A stretch of 21,854 nucleotides of DNA from Candidatus Nealsonbacteria bacterium RBG_13_42_11 (GCA_001821455.1 MHLY01000006.1:1-21854); one strand, 5' to 3'. Positions 1-8,191 are shown, numbered from the stretch's first letter. Program-made: numbers and translations. The notes: generated by a model not told the origin, from the letters alone.

Positions 1-266
1 ATTTATTAGGCATACGACCCATTCCGCTGTAAAGCGGAATGAAAAAACTAGCTCATAACGGTGAAACCCTAATTCTTTGATGATATAATTAAAGAATGGG
101 CAATACCGTGGGAAGTCCCGCTACGAAGCGGGACCCCGTAGAGACTTAACTCTCGCTAGGGAAAAGAGAGTTTAATTCCGATTTTATCGGAATTACACGC
201 TAGGCCCACTTAATAATAAGTGGGAAATGGTATAGTCCATACTTCGAGTAATCGGAGATAAATATG
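1..266 (+). ncRNA. Group I self-splicing intron 1 in 16S (partial or near-complete 5' end)
   Basis: A ribozyme-only group I intron in 16S helix 34. The conserved core strands are readable: P element ATAACGGTGAAACCC (56-70), Q element AATACCGTGGGAAG (102-115), R element CCGTAGAGACTT (136-147) and S element GGTATAGTCC (229-238). ACGGT in P pairs with ACCGT in Q (P4), and GACT in R with AGTC in S (P7). The terminal guanosine is G266, just before exon GTCGTCAGC. ACGAC at 14-18 is complementary to the first bases of that 3' exon, so it is a likely guide (P10). The 5' splice site therefore probably lies at or just before base 1. There is no ORF. The core matches introns 4, 5, 6 and 7 of the 23S, not intron 3. 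Confidence 0.88.
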
Positions 267-595
267 GTCGTCAGCTCGTACTTTGAAGCGTACGCTTAAG
301 TGCGACAACGAGCGCAACCCTTATTCCGCGTTTTAATTGTCGCGGAAAACTGCCTGGGATAACCAGGAGGAAGGTGAGGATGACGCCAAATCAGCACGGC
401 CCTTTGATACCCTGGGCCGCACACATGGTACAATGGAGCCGACAATGGGTCGCGAAGCCGCAAGGCGGAGCTAATCCCATCAAACGGCCCCTCAATTCGG
501 ATTGAGGTCTGAAACTCGACCTCATGAAGCCGGAATCGCTAGTAATCGCGTATCAGCTACGGCGCGATGAATATGTTCCTAAATCTTGTACTCAC

Positions 596-1030
596 AATAA
601 ACGCGCCCGGCAGATATACAAACTAAAGAGTTAAAATCTCTTCTTCCGCCATAGGAGCGGAACGTAGTTGAAGGACAATCATTCCGAGTGATCGGGGTGG
701 TAGAGGGTCCCGAAACAAATAACAGCCCGAACAAAAAAGAGTCAATCGATCCATGGACAGGGTGGTGAGCATGGAGAAGATTATTTCCACCAACTCTATT
801 CGGGATGTTAAGAATAGTTTATATATTGACCCGGGGAGGTCTGATGCAGCATAATGAAACTGACGCTGCGTCAGAAGTCAGCTGAATCATAGTATCCCGC
901 TTTTAGCGGGAGAAGGATTCTCTCTAAAAGGATTTATATCAATTAAAACAGAGAATGCATTAGAGCTCGCTGTATGCGGGAAATCCGCACGTACAGTGGG
1001 AACGTCAACTCTGAGTTTCCAGAGAACATT
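596..1030 (+). ncRNA. Group II intron (ORF-less) in the 16S decoding site
   Basis: The 16S exon stops at CTTGTACTCAC (ending 595) and resumes with CGCCCGTCAC at 1031. The 435-nt insert lacks the group I core but has a clear domain V at about 965-1000. Its CGC triad (968-970) pairs with GTG (996-998). A proximal stem follows, then the two-base bulge C990-G991, a distal stem and a GAAA-containing loop (980-984). A short domain VI-like hairpin (about 1010-1025) precedes the 3' junction. The interior has group II-like conserved stretches such as CCATGGACAGG...GGTGAGCATGG (751-775). No reverse transcriptase/maturase is encoded, so mobility would need help in trans. The 5' end reads AATAAACGCGCCC rather than the consensus GTGYG, so the precise 5' boundary and splicing chemistry are uncertain. 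A CGC triad is known from some group IIC introns, but I cannot assign a class firmly. Confidence 0.8.
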
Positions 1031-1116
1031 CGCCCGTCACACCAGGAGAGCTGGCAATACCCGAAACCCCGCCTTTGGCGAGGCTAAGGTAAGGTCAGTA
1101 ATAAAGGTGAAGTCGT

Positions 1117-1370
1117 TAGAGTAATCTACTTGTTGCGACTCCCGGAAAGCAATTTTCGGGAAAAAACTTGGCTATATGCTGGAACATCTGTGTATCTAGA
1201 GTTATGCATGTTAAAATTAATTAATATGCGTAAAAATACTTCTAGTGCAGACAATCAGCAGGGAAGTCCCGCTACGAAGCGGGATCCCTCAGAGACTATA
1301 CGCCGAGCTCCAACGATTTCGTTGGATGATGATATAGTCCATGCTCTATAGCGATATAGGGAAGAACATG
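1117..1370 (+). ncRNA. Group I intron 3 in 16S (distinct subtype)
   Basis: A 254-nt ribozyme-only intron splits GGTGAAGTCGT from AACAAGG, the universal 1492R primer site. The guide is unambiguous. GCGACT (1135-1140) pairs with the 5' exon AGTCGT, with the usual U-G at the splice site. The preceding CTTGTT (1129-1134) pairs with the 3' exon AACAAG (P10). Core strands are TATGCTGGAAC (about 1176-1186), AATCAGCAGGGAAG, CAGAGACTATACGCC and GATATAGTCC. P7 is the exact complement pair GACTATA (1294-1300) and TATAGTC (1333-1339). The intron ends at G1370. Its core differs from the other group I introns here, so it is a separate lineage. It nevertheless shares an identical 24-nt block with intron 1 (1261-1284 versus 110-133). 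The 73-codon open frame across it is a by-product of the ribozyme sequence. Confidence 0.92.
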
Positions 1371-1412
1371 AACAAGGCACGGGTAGCGGAAGCTGTTCGT
1401 GGATCAATACAT

Positions 1413-1523
1413 TTAAAAAGTGTTGACTGGGATTGGTTTGTGAGAATTCTCAAACTAATTCCAAGGCATTAGCCGAACGCCTTACAAAGATCGGCTTCGG
1501 GACAACTTCAAGTGACTAAGATA
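1413..1523 (+). other. Structured spacer downstream of 16S
   Basis: No gene is seen here. It contains a 33-nt imperfect hairpin (1430-1462, GGATTGGTTTG pairing with CAAACTAATTCC around GAGAATTCTC). A GC-rich stretch with further pairing (AAGGC / GCCTT, 1463-1482) follows. This is probably the 3' leader or processing region of the 16S precursor. There is no CCTCC anywhere before the terminator, so the missing anti-Shine-Dalgarno is not simply displaced by another intron. Confidence 0.5.
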
Positions 1524-1554
1524 AAAATACAGTTTTTCACACTGTATTTTTTTT
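1524..1554 (+). terminator. Rho-independent terminator of the 16S unit
   Basis: AAAATACAG (1524-1532) pairs with CTGTATTTT (1542-1550) across a 9-nt loop and is followed by a T run. It separates the 16S from the long spacer genes, so 16S and 23S are unlikely to be one transcript. The T run also overlaps the -35 box of the next gene. Confidence 0.85.
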
Positions 1555-1581
1555 GTTATAATTAAAATATAATAGTATAAT
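1553..1581 (+). promoter_or_regulatory. Sigma70-type promoter for the giant surface protein (leaderless geometry)
   Basis: TTGTTA (1553-1558), a 17-nt spacer and TATAAT (1576-1581). The start codon at 1590 lies 8 nt after the -10 box, so transcription should begin at or within 1-2 nt of the ATG. There is no room for a Shine-Dalgarno site. Confidence 0.7.
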
Positions 1582-1589
1582 AGATTGAA

Positions 1590-4500
1590 ATGATAAAACA
1601 AAACTCTATAAGAGTAATATGGAGAAAGCGGAAAATTAAAAATAAGATTCCGCCAGTCGGGTTGATTTTGATATTGTTTTTAGTGTTAGTCGGAAACGCG
1701 ATTTTGTTTCAGGACAATCAACCCCAGAAAGTTTTTGCCGCCGGGGGGGATTGGTATAATTCTGACTGGGTTTATCGCAATAAGATTACTATCGATCCTG
1801 CGGAGGTTGATATGGATCTTACTAATTTCGCCGTTCTTTACAGTGTTACGGATGCGGATTTGAGAGATACGGCTAACGGCGGCTATGTGAGCCAATCCGA
1901 TGGCGGCGACATTTTGTTTACCAATTACACCGGGACAAAACTGGACCACGAAATTGAAAAATATGTTCCTGCTACCGGAGAACTGGCTGCCTGGGTGGAG
2001 GTTGATTCTTTGTCTTCAACTGAAAATACCGATATTTATATTTATTACGGCAATGTTGCTGCTTGCGCCGACCAGTGGAATATAAGCGAAACCTGGGATG
2101 AAGGTGTCGGCAATAGCATTCAAATGGTTCAGCATTTGAAGGACGATCCGGATGCCTCCCATATCACAGATAGCACTTCCAATAATAACGACGGAACTAA
2201 AAAAGCGGCAAATGAGCCAATAGAAGCAGATGGAAAAATAGGTAAAGCACAAACGTTTGACGGAAATGATTATATTTCCCAGCCCGTTGTTTTGGGACAA
2301 CAAGGGAGTGTGGAGTTTTGGATAGACCCCGATACGAGTGGATCTTGGAATAATCATTGGTTTAGCAGTAGGGATACTTCCACTCCAAACAATTTTTTTA
2401 TCCTTCAACAATATCTAACCGATTGCTATTTTGGCTGGAATGTTGGCGGGACTGACAAGCGTATTATTGTTCCCGTTGCCCAAATCCCTGCTGGTTGGTT
2501 TCACCTTGTTTTTACTTGGGATAGTGCTACTGGGCTTTCAATAATATATCTTAACGGCTCTTACAAAAATCAAACCACTGGACTTCCAAGTATTTATACA
2601 ATGGTTTATCCGCCTTCTATGATGGCTTTTAATGATATGGGTTCAAAGGGAACAAATGCCAAAGGCAACTTAGACGAATTCCGCATTTACAACAGGGTAT
2701 TAAGCGTAGAAGAAATTTCTACAAAATATAATAATACAAATGATCCTTCAGCTTTTTACGATGTGGCAGTAATAGAATCCGGAATGCACCACTTAAAAAT
2801 TACCGGCAATGCTCTCCAAACAGCCGGAGCGGAACAAACAATTACTATTACTGCGCAAGATAGTGGTGGTACTACGTTTACTGCATATAGCGGCGACAAG
2901 TTTTTGGTTTTTTCCGGAGCCAATAATGCTCCGGACGGCACTGAGCCGACTTGTGACAGCGTTGTTTTTGGCAATTCTACGACTGTTAATTTTGTTAATG
3001 GCGTGGGAACCTGCGCTATGAAATTATATAAAGCGGAAACGGCTGAAATTGACGTTGATGAAGGAGTGTTTTCAAGTACCGGAGACGCTTCATATGATTT
3101 GGATGTTACAGTAAGCGCTGCTGTTCTAAATAACTTCTTAGTGGAAGCGCCGGCTAACGCTAACTCAGACGAAGCTTTTCCCGCTACTATAACTTCTCGC
3201 GATGATTACAACAATATCACCACCGACGTTACCGGTGCGGCCACTGTTTCGGTGGATACCGGTTCTGTTCTTCCTGCTTCCGTTGCGGAAGGTGATTTTA
3301 CTGATGACGGCATTTGGACCGATAATATAACTATTAGCGATATTACCGAGCAGCCGACAGTAACCTTATCTGTTTTTAATGGGGGAGCCAATGGTTCGGA
3401 TAATGTTTCGGTTTTAGGTATTCCGGCTGATCCTTCCGGCGTTTCAGCGGTTTACAACAGCGATACGCAACTTACCGTTACCTGGTCTGATAATTCTACG
3501 GTTGAGAGCGGTTATAAAATAGAAAGAAACACAGATACCGGCCTTGGCTTTGGCGGTTATGCTGAAATTGCGGACGTTGGCGCAGACACCGAATCGTTTG
3601 TGGATAATGTAGCAAACAATCCTGCTGATCCGCCGCAAGCGGATGCCAGATATCAGTACCGGGCAAGAGCGTATAATGGCATTGGCAATTCTGATTATTC
3701 CGAAGATGCGGTTATTCATTACACGACTCCCGGTACGCCATCTAACGTAGCGGGAGCGTACGTAGACGATACGCAATTTAATATCAGTTATACCGATAAC
3801 GCGGCAGTAGAAGATACGCATAGAATAGAAAGGTGTTCCGGAGCCAACTGCGATGCAACTTATGAAACAGATTTGGGAACTTTTGAATCTTCTCCGCAAT
3901 CAGACACAACGGGCCTTGTTTCAGATTCCCGTTATCGCTGGCGGGCCAGAGCGGAAACACCGGATTCAGTTTATTCTTCTTACGGTACTTCCAATTATAA
4001 TTACACCACCCCTGATGCTCCGACCATCGGGACACCGGCATATGTTGCTGATGACGAAATCACTGTCAACTGGACAGACACTTCCGCTTTTGAGGACGGG
4101 TTCAGGGTCTGGGTTTCTGAAGACGGAGGCGCTTTCAGCGAAGTTACAGCCGGAGTGAATACCGTGGGGGCCGGCATTGAGACCTATTCCTATATCGGTT
4201 CATCAGCAGATCATTCTTACAAGTTCAAAGTCCAAAGCCATACTCCGAATGATTTAACAAACGACTCCGGAGAATCAAGCGTTATCTATACCACTCCTGA
4301 TGCCCCGACCATCGGGACACCGGCAGTTGATTCTGCTACTGCGATTACATGGTACTGGACGGATAATTCTGATTTTGAAGAATCTTTCAGATTGGATTTT
4401 GATCTTGGCGGAGGGACAGACGTTGATGATATTGCGGCCGACAGCACAAATTATCAAACCACTGCTTTAGATCCTAATGTTCAATACGCAGTACATGTTC

Positions 4501-6497
4501 ATGCTTATCGCGCTGATCGCGGCGAAAGTCCTGCTTCGGCAAGCTCAAATCCGATTTATACTTTAGCCAATATCCCTTCAGGATTAACCCTTGTTGCTGG
4601 TTCTCAAACCCAAATTACCGTTTCCTGGTCTGCTAATTCCAATTCTCTTAATACAGAGTATTTTGTTGAAAATATCACTGCGGGAACCAATTCCGGCTGG
4701 ATTACTTCTCTTTCCTGGGCTTCCGCCGGGCTTTCTTGTAGCAATAGTTATTCATTTAAAGTAAAAGCCAGAAACGGCGATAATGTGGAAACTGGTTTTG
4801 GCACTGAAGCCGGCATTTCAACTCAATCTTGTCCTACTGGCAGCGGAATGCCGTCAGCATGGTTTAATCCGCCGGCTCCGCCAGCTGAAGGATTTAATGT
4901 TTTGATTAATAATAATAATTCGGAAACCAATTCAAGATTCGTAACCCTGGCTTTACGGGGCGGTTCCGACGCCGAAAGGATGGCGATTTCCAATTTTTCT
5001 GATTTCAAAAATGCCGTACAGGAGCCATACGTTTCAGCCAAGGAATGGGATTTGTGCAAAGAATTAGTTTCTTGTACTGAAGGCACATATATTGTTTACG
5101 CTAAATTTTATACTTCTTGGGGTACCGATTCAGAAGTTGTTTCCGACAGCATTATTTATAAAATTGTTCCGTCGGCCGAAGAACCGTCTTTCATAGAAAG
5201 AATACCGGAAATTTTAGAACCTTTAATCCCCGGGATTTTTAAACCGGAACCGCCGGAAGTTGAAATTCCGGAAATCCCGATCGAAGAGCTGGTGCCGGAA
5301 GAAACTCCTTTGTCACTGCAAAATAAATGGCAGCTTTTATCAATGAAACCAATTAGGGAATTTGTTTTAGCGTCGTTGCCGACAGAAATCAGAAAATTGG
5401 CGGAGAAATTTCCGGACCTTGGCGAAACTTTTAAAAAAGTCGGTATTACCAAAATTACTGATGTTGTGAAATTGAAAGAGTTGAAATTGACTTTGCCGGG
5501 GCTGACGGAAAGCATCGGCTTGCCGAAAATAAAAATTGAACCTGGCAAATTTGCCCTGCCTCAGGGAGTTCCAATTGTTGAATTGCCCTCGTCAATTAAA
5601 GAGCAGCTGCCTACGGAAATCGTTTTTGCCAAAACTGGCGGCGAACTGATTGATTTTAATATCGGTTTAACTGTTGATGAAAAAGGCGAGCTCCAGCAAA
5701 AAATTACCACCATTTCCGGCAAACCCCTGCAATTGGTGACGAAACCGGAAAAACCGGTCAAAAGCGTGAAAGGATACGTGGTTTTCAAATCCAAAAAGCC
5801 GCAGGAAACTTCTTTCCAGATTCCCTTTAATTATTTGGCGGCTTCCCTGATTTTTACCAATCCCGTTTTTGCCAAGACGCAGGAAAATCCAGTAAGAACC
5901 GAAGAAAAATTAGTTTTGCTGGAATTTGAATATACCGACCCTGACGGAGACGGAATTTACACCGCGGAAATTCAAGCGCCCATAATTGAAGGCGAATACG
6001 AAATTATCACCGTAATGGATTTTGAGGATCCGGAACTGGGCAAAAAAGAAATTAGGCTGATTACAGTAATTGATCCCGAAGGATATATTTATGAAAAAGA
6101 CGGCAATAAGGAAACCCGCATTCCGGGCGCCATTGTTTCTCTTTTTTGGCTGAATTCCGAAACCGACCAATATGAACTCTGGCCGGCAAAAGAATACCAG
6201 CAGGAAAATCCCCAAACTACCGATGTTAGGGGCACTTATTCGTTTTTAGTGCCGGAAGGTTATTACTATCTTAAGATTGAAACTCCCGGCTATCTTGTTT
6301 ATGACGGCAAGCCGTTTGAAGTTAAAGAAGGCAGTGGCGTTCACGTTAATGTCGGGCTTAAAACCAAATATTGGTGGCTGAAAATCATTGATTTGAAAAC
6401 GGGTTTGCTGGTTTTGTTTATGATTTTATTGCTTTATAACTTTTACTGTGATAAAATAAGGGAAAAGACGTCAAAAAATCAAAAAACCCATGAGTAA
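1590..6497 (+). CDS. Giant surface protein: DUF2341, LamG-like and FnIII-like repeats, C-terminal membrane anchor
   Basis: A 1635-residue exported protein, probably displayed on the cell surface. A basic N terminus and hydrophobic segment (about 22-40) end in a signal-peptidase-like site after VFA (residue 50). Residues about 52-155 resemble DUF2341 (WYNSDWVYRNKITI ... IYIYYGN). A LamG/concanavalin-like domain follows (about 180-383, ending LDEFRIYNRVLS). Next come two Ig-like beta domains (about 400-505 and 515-610) and five fibronectin-III-like repeats of about 95 residues (starting near 611, 712, 806, 901 and 993). A Pro/Glu-rich stretch lies near 1195-1240. A carboxypeptidase-regulatory-like domain (about 1510-1595) precedes a C-terminal transmembrane helix (1604-1620) with a basic tail. 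Such architectures are typical of adhesins or carbohydrate-binding surface proteins, but the target is unknown. The gene lies in the 16S-23S spacer and overlaps the next gene by 8 nt. Confidence 0.93.
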   Translation: MIKQNSIRVIWRKRKIKNKIPPVGLILILFLVLVGNAILFQDNQPQKVFAAGGDWYNSDWVYRNKITIDPAEVDMDLTNFAVLYSVTDADLRDTANGGYVSQSDGGDILFTNYTGTKLDHEIEKYVPATGELAAWVEVDSLSSTENTDIYIYYGNVAACADQWNISETWDEGVGNSIQMVQHLKDDPDASHITDSTSNNNDGTKKAANEPIEADGKIGKAQTFDGNDYISQPVVLGQQGSVEFWIDPDTSGSWNNHWFSSRDTSTPNNFFILQQYLTDCYFGWNVGGTDKRIIVPVAQIPAGWFHLVFTWDSATGLSIIYLNGSYKNQTTGLPSIYTMVYPPSMMAFNDMGSKGTNAKGNLDEFRIYNRVLSVEEISTKYNNTNDPSAFYDVAVIESGMHHLKITGNALQTAGAEQTITITAQDSGGTTFTAYSGDKFLVFSGANNAPDGTEPTCDSVVFGNSTTVNFVNGVGTCAMKLYKAETAEIDVDEGVFSSTGDASYDLDVTVSAAVLNNFLVEAPANANSDEAFPATITSRDDYNNITTDVTGAATVSVDTGSVLPASVAEGDFTDDGIWTDNITISDITEQPTVTLSVFNGGANGSDNVSVLGIPADPSGVSAVYNSDTQLTVTWSDNSTVESGYKIERNTDTGLGFGGYAEIADVGADTESFVDNVANNPADPPQADARYQYRARAYNGIGNSDYSEDAVIHYTTPGTPSNVAGAYVDDTQFNISYTDNAAVEDTHRIERCSGANCDATYETDLGTFESSPQSDTTGLVSDSRYRWRARAETPDSVYSSYGTSNYNYTTPDAPTIGTPAYVADDEITVNWTDTSAFEDGFRVWVSEDGGAFSEVTAGVNTVGAGIETYSYIGSSADHSYKFKVQSHTPNDLTNDSGESSVIYTTPDAPTIGTPAVDSATAITWYWTDNSDFEESFRLDFDLGGGTDVDDIAADSTNYQTTALDPNVQYAVHVHAYRADRGESPASASSNPIYTLANIPSGLTLVAGSQTQITVSWSANSNSLNTEYFVENITAGTNSGWITSLSWASAGLSCSNSYSFKVKARNGDNVETGFGTEAGISTQSCPTGSGMPSAWFNPPAPPAEGFNVLINNNNSETNSRFVTLALRGGSDAERMAISNFSDFKNAVQEPYVSAKEWDLCKELVSCTEGTYIVYAKFYTSWGTDSEVVSDSIIYKIVPSAEEPSFIERIPEILEPLIPGIFKPEPPEVEIPEIPIEELVPEETPLSLQNKWQLLSMKPIREFVLASLPTEIRKLAEKFPDLGETFKKVGITKITDVVKLKELKLTLPGLTESIGLPKIKIEPGKFALPQGVPIVELPSSIKEQLPTEIVFAKTGGELIDFNIGLTVDEKGELQQKITTISGKPLQLVTKPEKPVKSVKGYVVFKSKKPQETSFQIPFNYLAASLIFTNPVFAKTQENPVRTEEKLVLLEFEYTDPDGDGIYTAEIQAPIIEGEYEIITVMDFEDPELGKKEIRLITVIDPEGYIYEKDGNKETRIPGAIVSLFWLNSETDQYELWPAKEYQQENPQTTDVRGTYSFLVPEGYYYLKIETPGYLVYDGKPFEVKEGSGVHVNVGLKTKYWWLKIIDLKTGLLVLFMILLLYNFYCDKIREKTSKNQKTHE

Positions 6498-6849
6498 TCA
6501 AAAAACAATTTTAATCACCCTCGTTTTATTGGTTGCCTGCGTTTTTTCCGGTTTTAAGTATTTTACCGTTCAAAAAGAGCTTGCTCAGACCCAAGCCGTT
6601 TTGGAAACCCAAAAAACCAACGAAAAAATCCTGGATTTTACCAAGTTTTTTATTGAAAAAGTTTTAAAAGCGGAAACAGAAGTTGATTTTGAGACAAGAT
6701 TGAAATTAGAAACAGAGGTAAGGGATTTGGGCGACGAGGAAATTCTTAGCCAATGGCAGGAGTTTACTGAAAGTAAAACCGAAGCCGAAGCGCAGGAAAA
6801 AGTCAAAAATTTATTAGAAATATTGGTGAATAAAATTAAGGTTAAATAG
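6490..6849 (+). CDS. Small membrane-anchored coiled-coil protein, unknown function
   Basis: A 119-residue protein starting inside the last codons of the giant surface-protein gene (8-nt overlap, ATGAGTAA), which suggests translational coupling and a shared role. Residues 7-24 form one hydrophobic helix. The rest is charged and helical (KELAQTQAVLETQKTNEKIL and a long Glu/Lys-rich segment), consistent with a coiled coil. Topology is probably a single anchor with an extracytoplasmic or cytoplasmic helical stalk; the side cannot be decided from sequence. I do not recognise a family. It may assist export or anchoring of its upstream partner, which is an inference from the overlap only. A terminator follows 25 nt after the stop. 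Confidence 0.85.
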   Translation: MSNQKTILITLVLLVACVFSGFKYFTVQKELAQTQAVLETQKTNEKILDFTKFFIEKVLKAETEVDFETRLKLETEVRDLGDEEILSQWQEFTESKTEAEAQEKVKNLLEILVNKIKVK

Positions 6850-6873
6850 GATTTCGGATTAATAAAAACCAAG

Positions 6874-6899
6874 AAAAACAAGGTAAAACCTTGTTTTTT
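6874..6899 (+). terminator. Terminator after the surface-protein operon
   Basis: AAAAACAAGG (6874-6883), a 5-nt loop and CCTTGTTTTTT (6889-6899). Its T run coincides with the -35 region of the tRNA promoter. Confidence 0.8.
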
Positions 6900-6918
6900 G
6901 ATTTCATTTTGTTATATT
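6891..6918 (+). promoter_or_regulatory. Probable tRNA promoter
   Basis: TTGTTT (6891-6896), a 16-nt spacer and TATATT (6913-6918). It ends 11 nt before the tRNA-Ile 5' end, the right distance for a short tRNA leader. Confidence 0.55.
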
Positions 6919-6929
6919 AAAAAACAGAC

Positions 6930-7003
6930 GGGCGATTAGCTCAGCTGGTTAGAGCGCGTCACTGATAATGACGAGGTCAATGGTTCGAGTCCATTATCGC
7001 CCA
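6930..7003 (+). tRNA. tRNA-Ile (GAT)
   Basis: Full cloverleaf. The acceptor stem is GGGCGAT/ATCGCCC with discriminator A7003, and the D arm is GCTC/GAGC. The anticodon stem is CGTCA/TGACG with loop CTGATAA (anticodon GAT), the variable loop AGGTC, and the T arm AATGG-TTCGAGT-CCATT. The 3' CCA is not encoded (genomic CAT follows), so it must be added by a nucleotidyltransferase. Together with tRNA-Ala this is the usual 16S-23S spacer pair, here far from both rRNAs. Confidence 0.97.
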
Positions 7004-7010
7004 CATTTCA

Positions 7011-7082
7011 GGGCCTGTAGTTCAGTGGTAGAACGCCTCATTTGCAATGAGGAAATCGCGGGTTCGACTCCCGCCGGGTCCA
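7011..7082 (+). tRNA. tRNA-Ala (TGC)
   Basis: Cloverleaf with acceptor GGGCCTG/CGGGTCC. This includes the G3-U70 wobble pair that is the identity element for alanyl-tRNA synthetase. The D arm is GTTC/GAAC, the anticodon stem CCTCA/TGAGG with loop TTTGCAA (anticodon TGC), and the T arm GCGGG-TTCGACT-CCCGC. The discriminator is A7082 and CCA is not encoded. It lies 7 nt after tRNA-Ile, so the two are probably one transcript. Confidence 0.97.
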
Positions 7083-7107
7083 CACTTTCGGATAAGTCAA
7101 GTTTTTT

Positions 7108-7133
7108 GCCTCGCCGCTTCGCGGCTCGGCGGC
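7108..7133. repeat. GC-rich palindrome
   Basis: A dense inverted repeat (GCCGC-TTC-GCGGC, 7113-7125, nested in CGCCG...CGGCG) in an otherwise AT-rich 155-nt gap between tRNA-Ala and the next gene. It resembles, in inverse orientation, the palindrome at 8192-8214 on the other side of that gene. It may also act as a tRNA-operon terminator stem, although no good T run follows. Confidence 0.5.
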
Positions 7134-7213
7134 CAAATTGAACGGGAATTTGAAAGAAAAAATCAATTTTTGGTTTTGTCGTATAAAAGAAAATTTTCCC
7201 TAAAGGTCGAATA

Positions 7214-7219
7214 TATAAT
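7214..7219 (+). promoter_or_regulatory. Putative -10 box
   Basis: TATAAT located 18 nt before the start codon at 7238. No convincing -35 box is visible. The predicted leader would be about 12 nt and has no Shine-Dalgarno sequence. Confidence 0.4.
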
Positions 7220-7237
7220 TATTGAGAATTAAAAATT

Positions 7238-8119
7238 ATGAACAATAGAGCTTTCTCTAAAATTTGGATTTGGATTATAGTTATTCTCGGCATTATTATT
7301 GGTGGGACAATTTTGATTTATCAGAAAACATCACCGGTAGCCGCACTTAATGAATCAGATCCTTGGTTATTTATTCCAGTCGGTGACGATTATATGATTA
7401 TACACGAAGGACAATCAGGGATTGTTGAATATAAAGAAGGAACGAAAATACAAGTAAATGGTTTCAATTTGGGTAAAGTTGAATTTTGGGCTACTCCTAC
7501 AGAAGGTGGAGAGGATGTTCTAATAGGAACTGCTGTAAAAAGAGAAAAAGCATATCTGGAAGAAAAAGGAGAGTCTTGGCTTTTTGCTTTTCCTTCAGAC
7601 CAAATCATATCTAATCTTCTTGCTATTGCTCTTGACTCAAAAGGAGAAGAAGTTGGAAGGATTAATTTTCCATATTTTGAAAATGTTACAAAAGAGGAAA
7701 GAGAAGAAATTACCAATTGGAAGACTTACAAAAATGAAGAATATGGATACGAAATAAAATATTCTCCTTCTTACAGTACAGTAGATGAATCAGATCAAAT
7801 GAAAGAAGTAACTATAGGAAGTCCCGTTATGCCATACTGCGAAGTTTCAGTTAAAGAAAATGTTGCTTTATTAGAGGAGTTAAAATCTTTAATGGAGGAG
7901 CCAATAACAATTCCAAATTTAGAAATAACATGGAAAGATACAACAGTTTCAGGTAAAAAGGCAATAGAAATGAGTTATGAAAATTATGCTGGCGGATATA
8001 CGGGTATTACTCACCGAACAGGTGTTATAAAAAACTCGACTGCCTATATCATTATATTAATTAACGGTTCTGAAACAGAATACTATCAGATGCTTTCTAC
8101 TTTTAGATTTTTGGAATAA
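7238..8119 (+). CDS. Membrane-anchored protein of unknown function
   Basis: A 293-residue protein with one N-terminal transmembrane segment (about 10-29, IWIWIIVILGIIIGGTILIY) acting as a signal anchor; the remainder is predicted extracytoplasmic. Two regions can be seen. Residues about 40-150 form a beta-rich domain (DPWLFIPVGDDYMIIHEG ... VGRINFPYFENV). A C-terminal domain begins WKTYKNEEYGYEIKYSPSY and ends with a beta strand. The W-x-x-Y-x-N-x-x-Y-G-[YF]-x-x-x-Y-[SP] start resembles PsbP-like or lipoprotein domains common in Patescibacteria. I cannot assign a function. Its coding sequence is more AT-rich than its neighbours and it is bracketed by GC-rich palindromes, so it may be a later insertion in the spacer. 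A terminator follows at 8245-8279. Confidence 0.85.
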   Translation: MNNRAFSKIWIWIIVILGIIIGGTILIYQKTSPVAALNESDPWLFIPVGDDYMIIHEGQSGIVEYKEGTKIQVNGFNLGKVEFWATPTEGGEDVLIGTAVKREKAYLEEKGESWLFAFPSDQIISNLLAIALDSKGEEVGRINFPYFENVTKEEREEITNWKTYKNEEYGYEIKYSPSYSTVDESDQMKEVTIGSPVMPYCEVSVKENVALLEELKSLMEEPITIPNLEITWKDTTVSGKKAIEMSYENYAGGYTGITHRTGVIKNSTAYIIILINGSETEYYQMLSTFRFLE

Positions 8120-8191
8120 ATTGCCGCCAAAGAAAAACTTGAAATTGTTAAAGAACGCGGCGAAGCGTTAAATTTTTTGGGCTTCTTTGCC

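Larger units (their letters stand above)
267..1412 (+). rRNA. rrs: 16S ribosomal RNA, 3' part (interrupted by introns)
   Basis: This is the 3' third of the small-subunit rRNA. Conserved 16S blocks are legible: GTCGTCAGCTCGT, CAACGAGCGCAACCC, the AGGAAGGTGAGGATGACG block, GGAATCGCTAGTAATCGC, CTTGTACTCAC/CGCCCGTCACACC and GGTGAAGTCGT/AACAAGG. Exons visible are 267-595, 1031-1116 and 1371 to about 1412; the 5' part lies outside the window. The inserts fall near E. coli 1060/1061 (helix 34), 1399/1400 (decoding site) and 1498/1499; this numbering is from memory of the E. coli sequence. Helix 45 is kept with its GGAA loop (1381-1400), followed by GGATCA (1401-1406). The usual CCTCC anti-Shine-Dalgarno is then absent; the sequence reads ATACATTT instead. 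The exact mature 3' end is not certain. Confidence 0.95.

Noticed and set aside
1130..1351. 73-codon open frame across intron 3
   Set aside because: It is a translation of the group I ribozyme core (P, Q, R and S strands) and of exon-guide sequence; no protein family is recognisable.
1407..1523. A further intron hiding the anti-Shine-Dalgarno downstream of GGATCA
   Set aside because: No CCTCC-like exon end and no group I or II core is found before the terminator at 1524.
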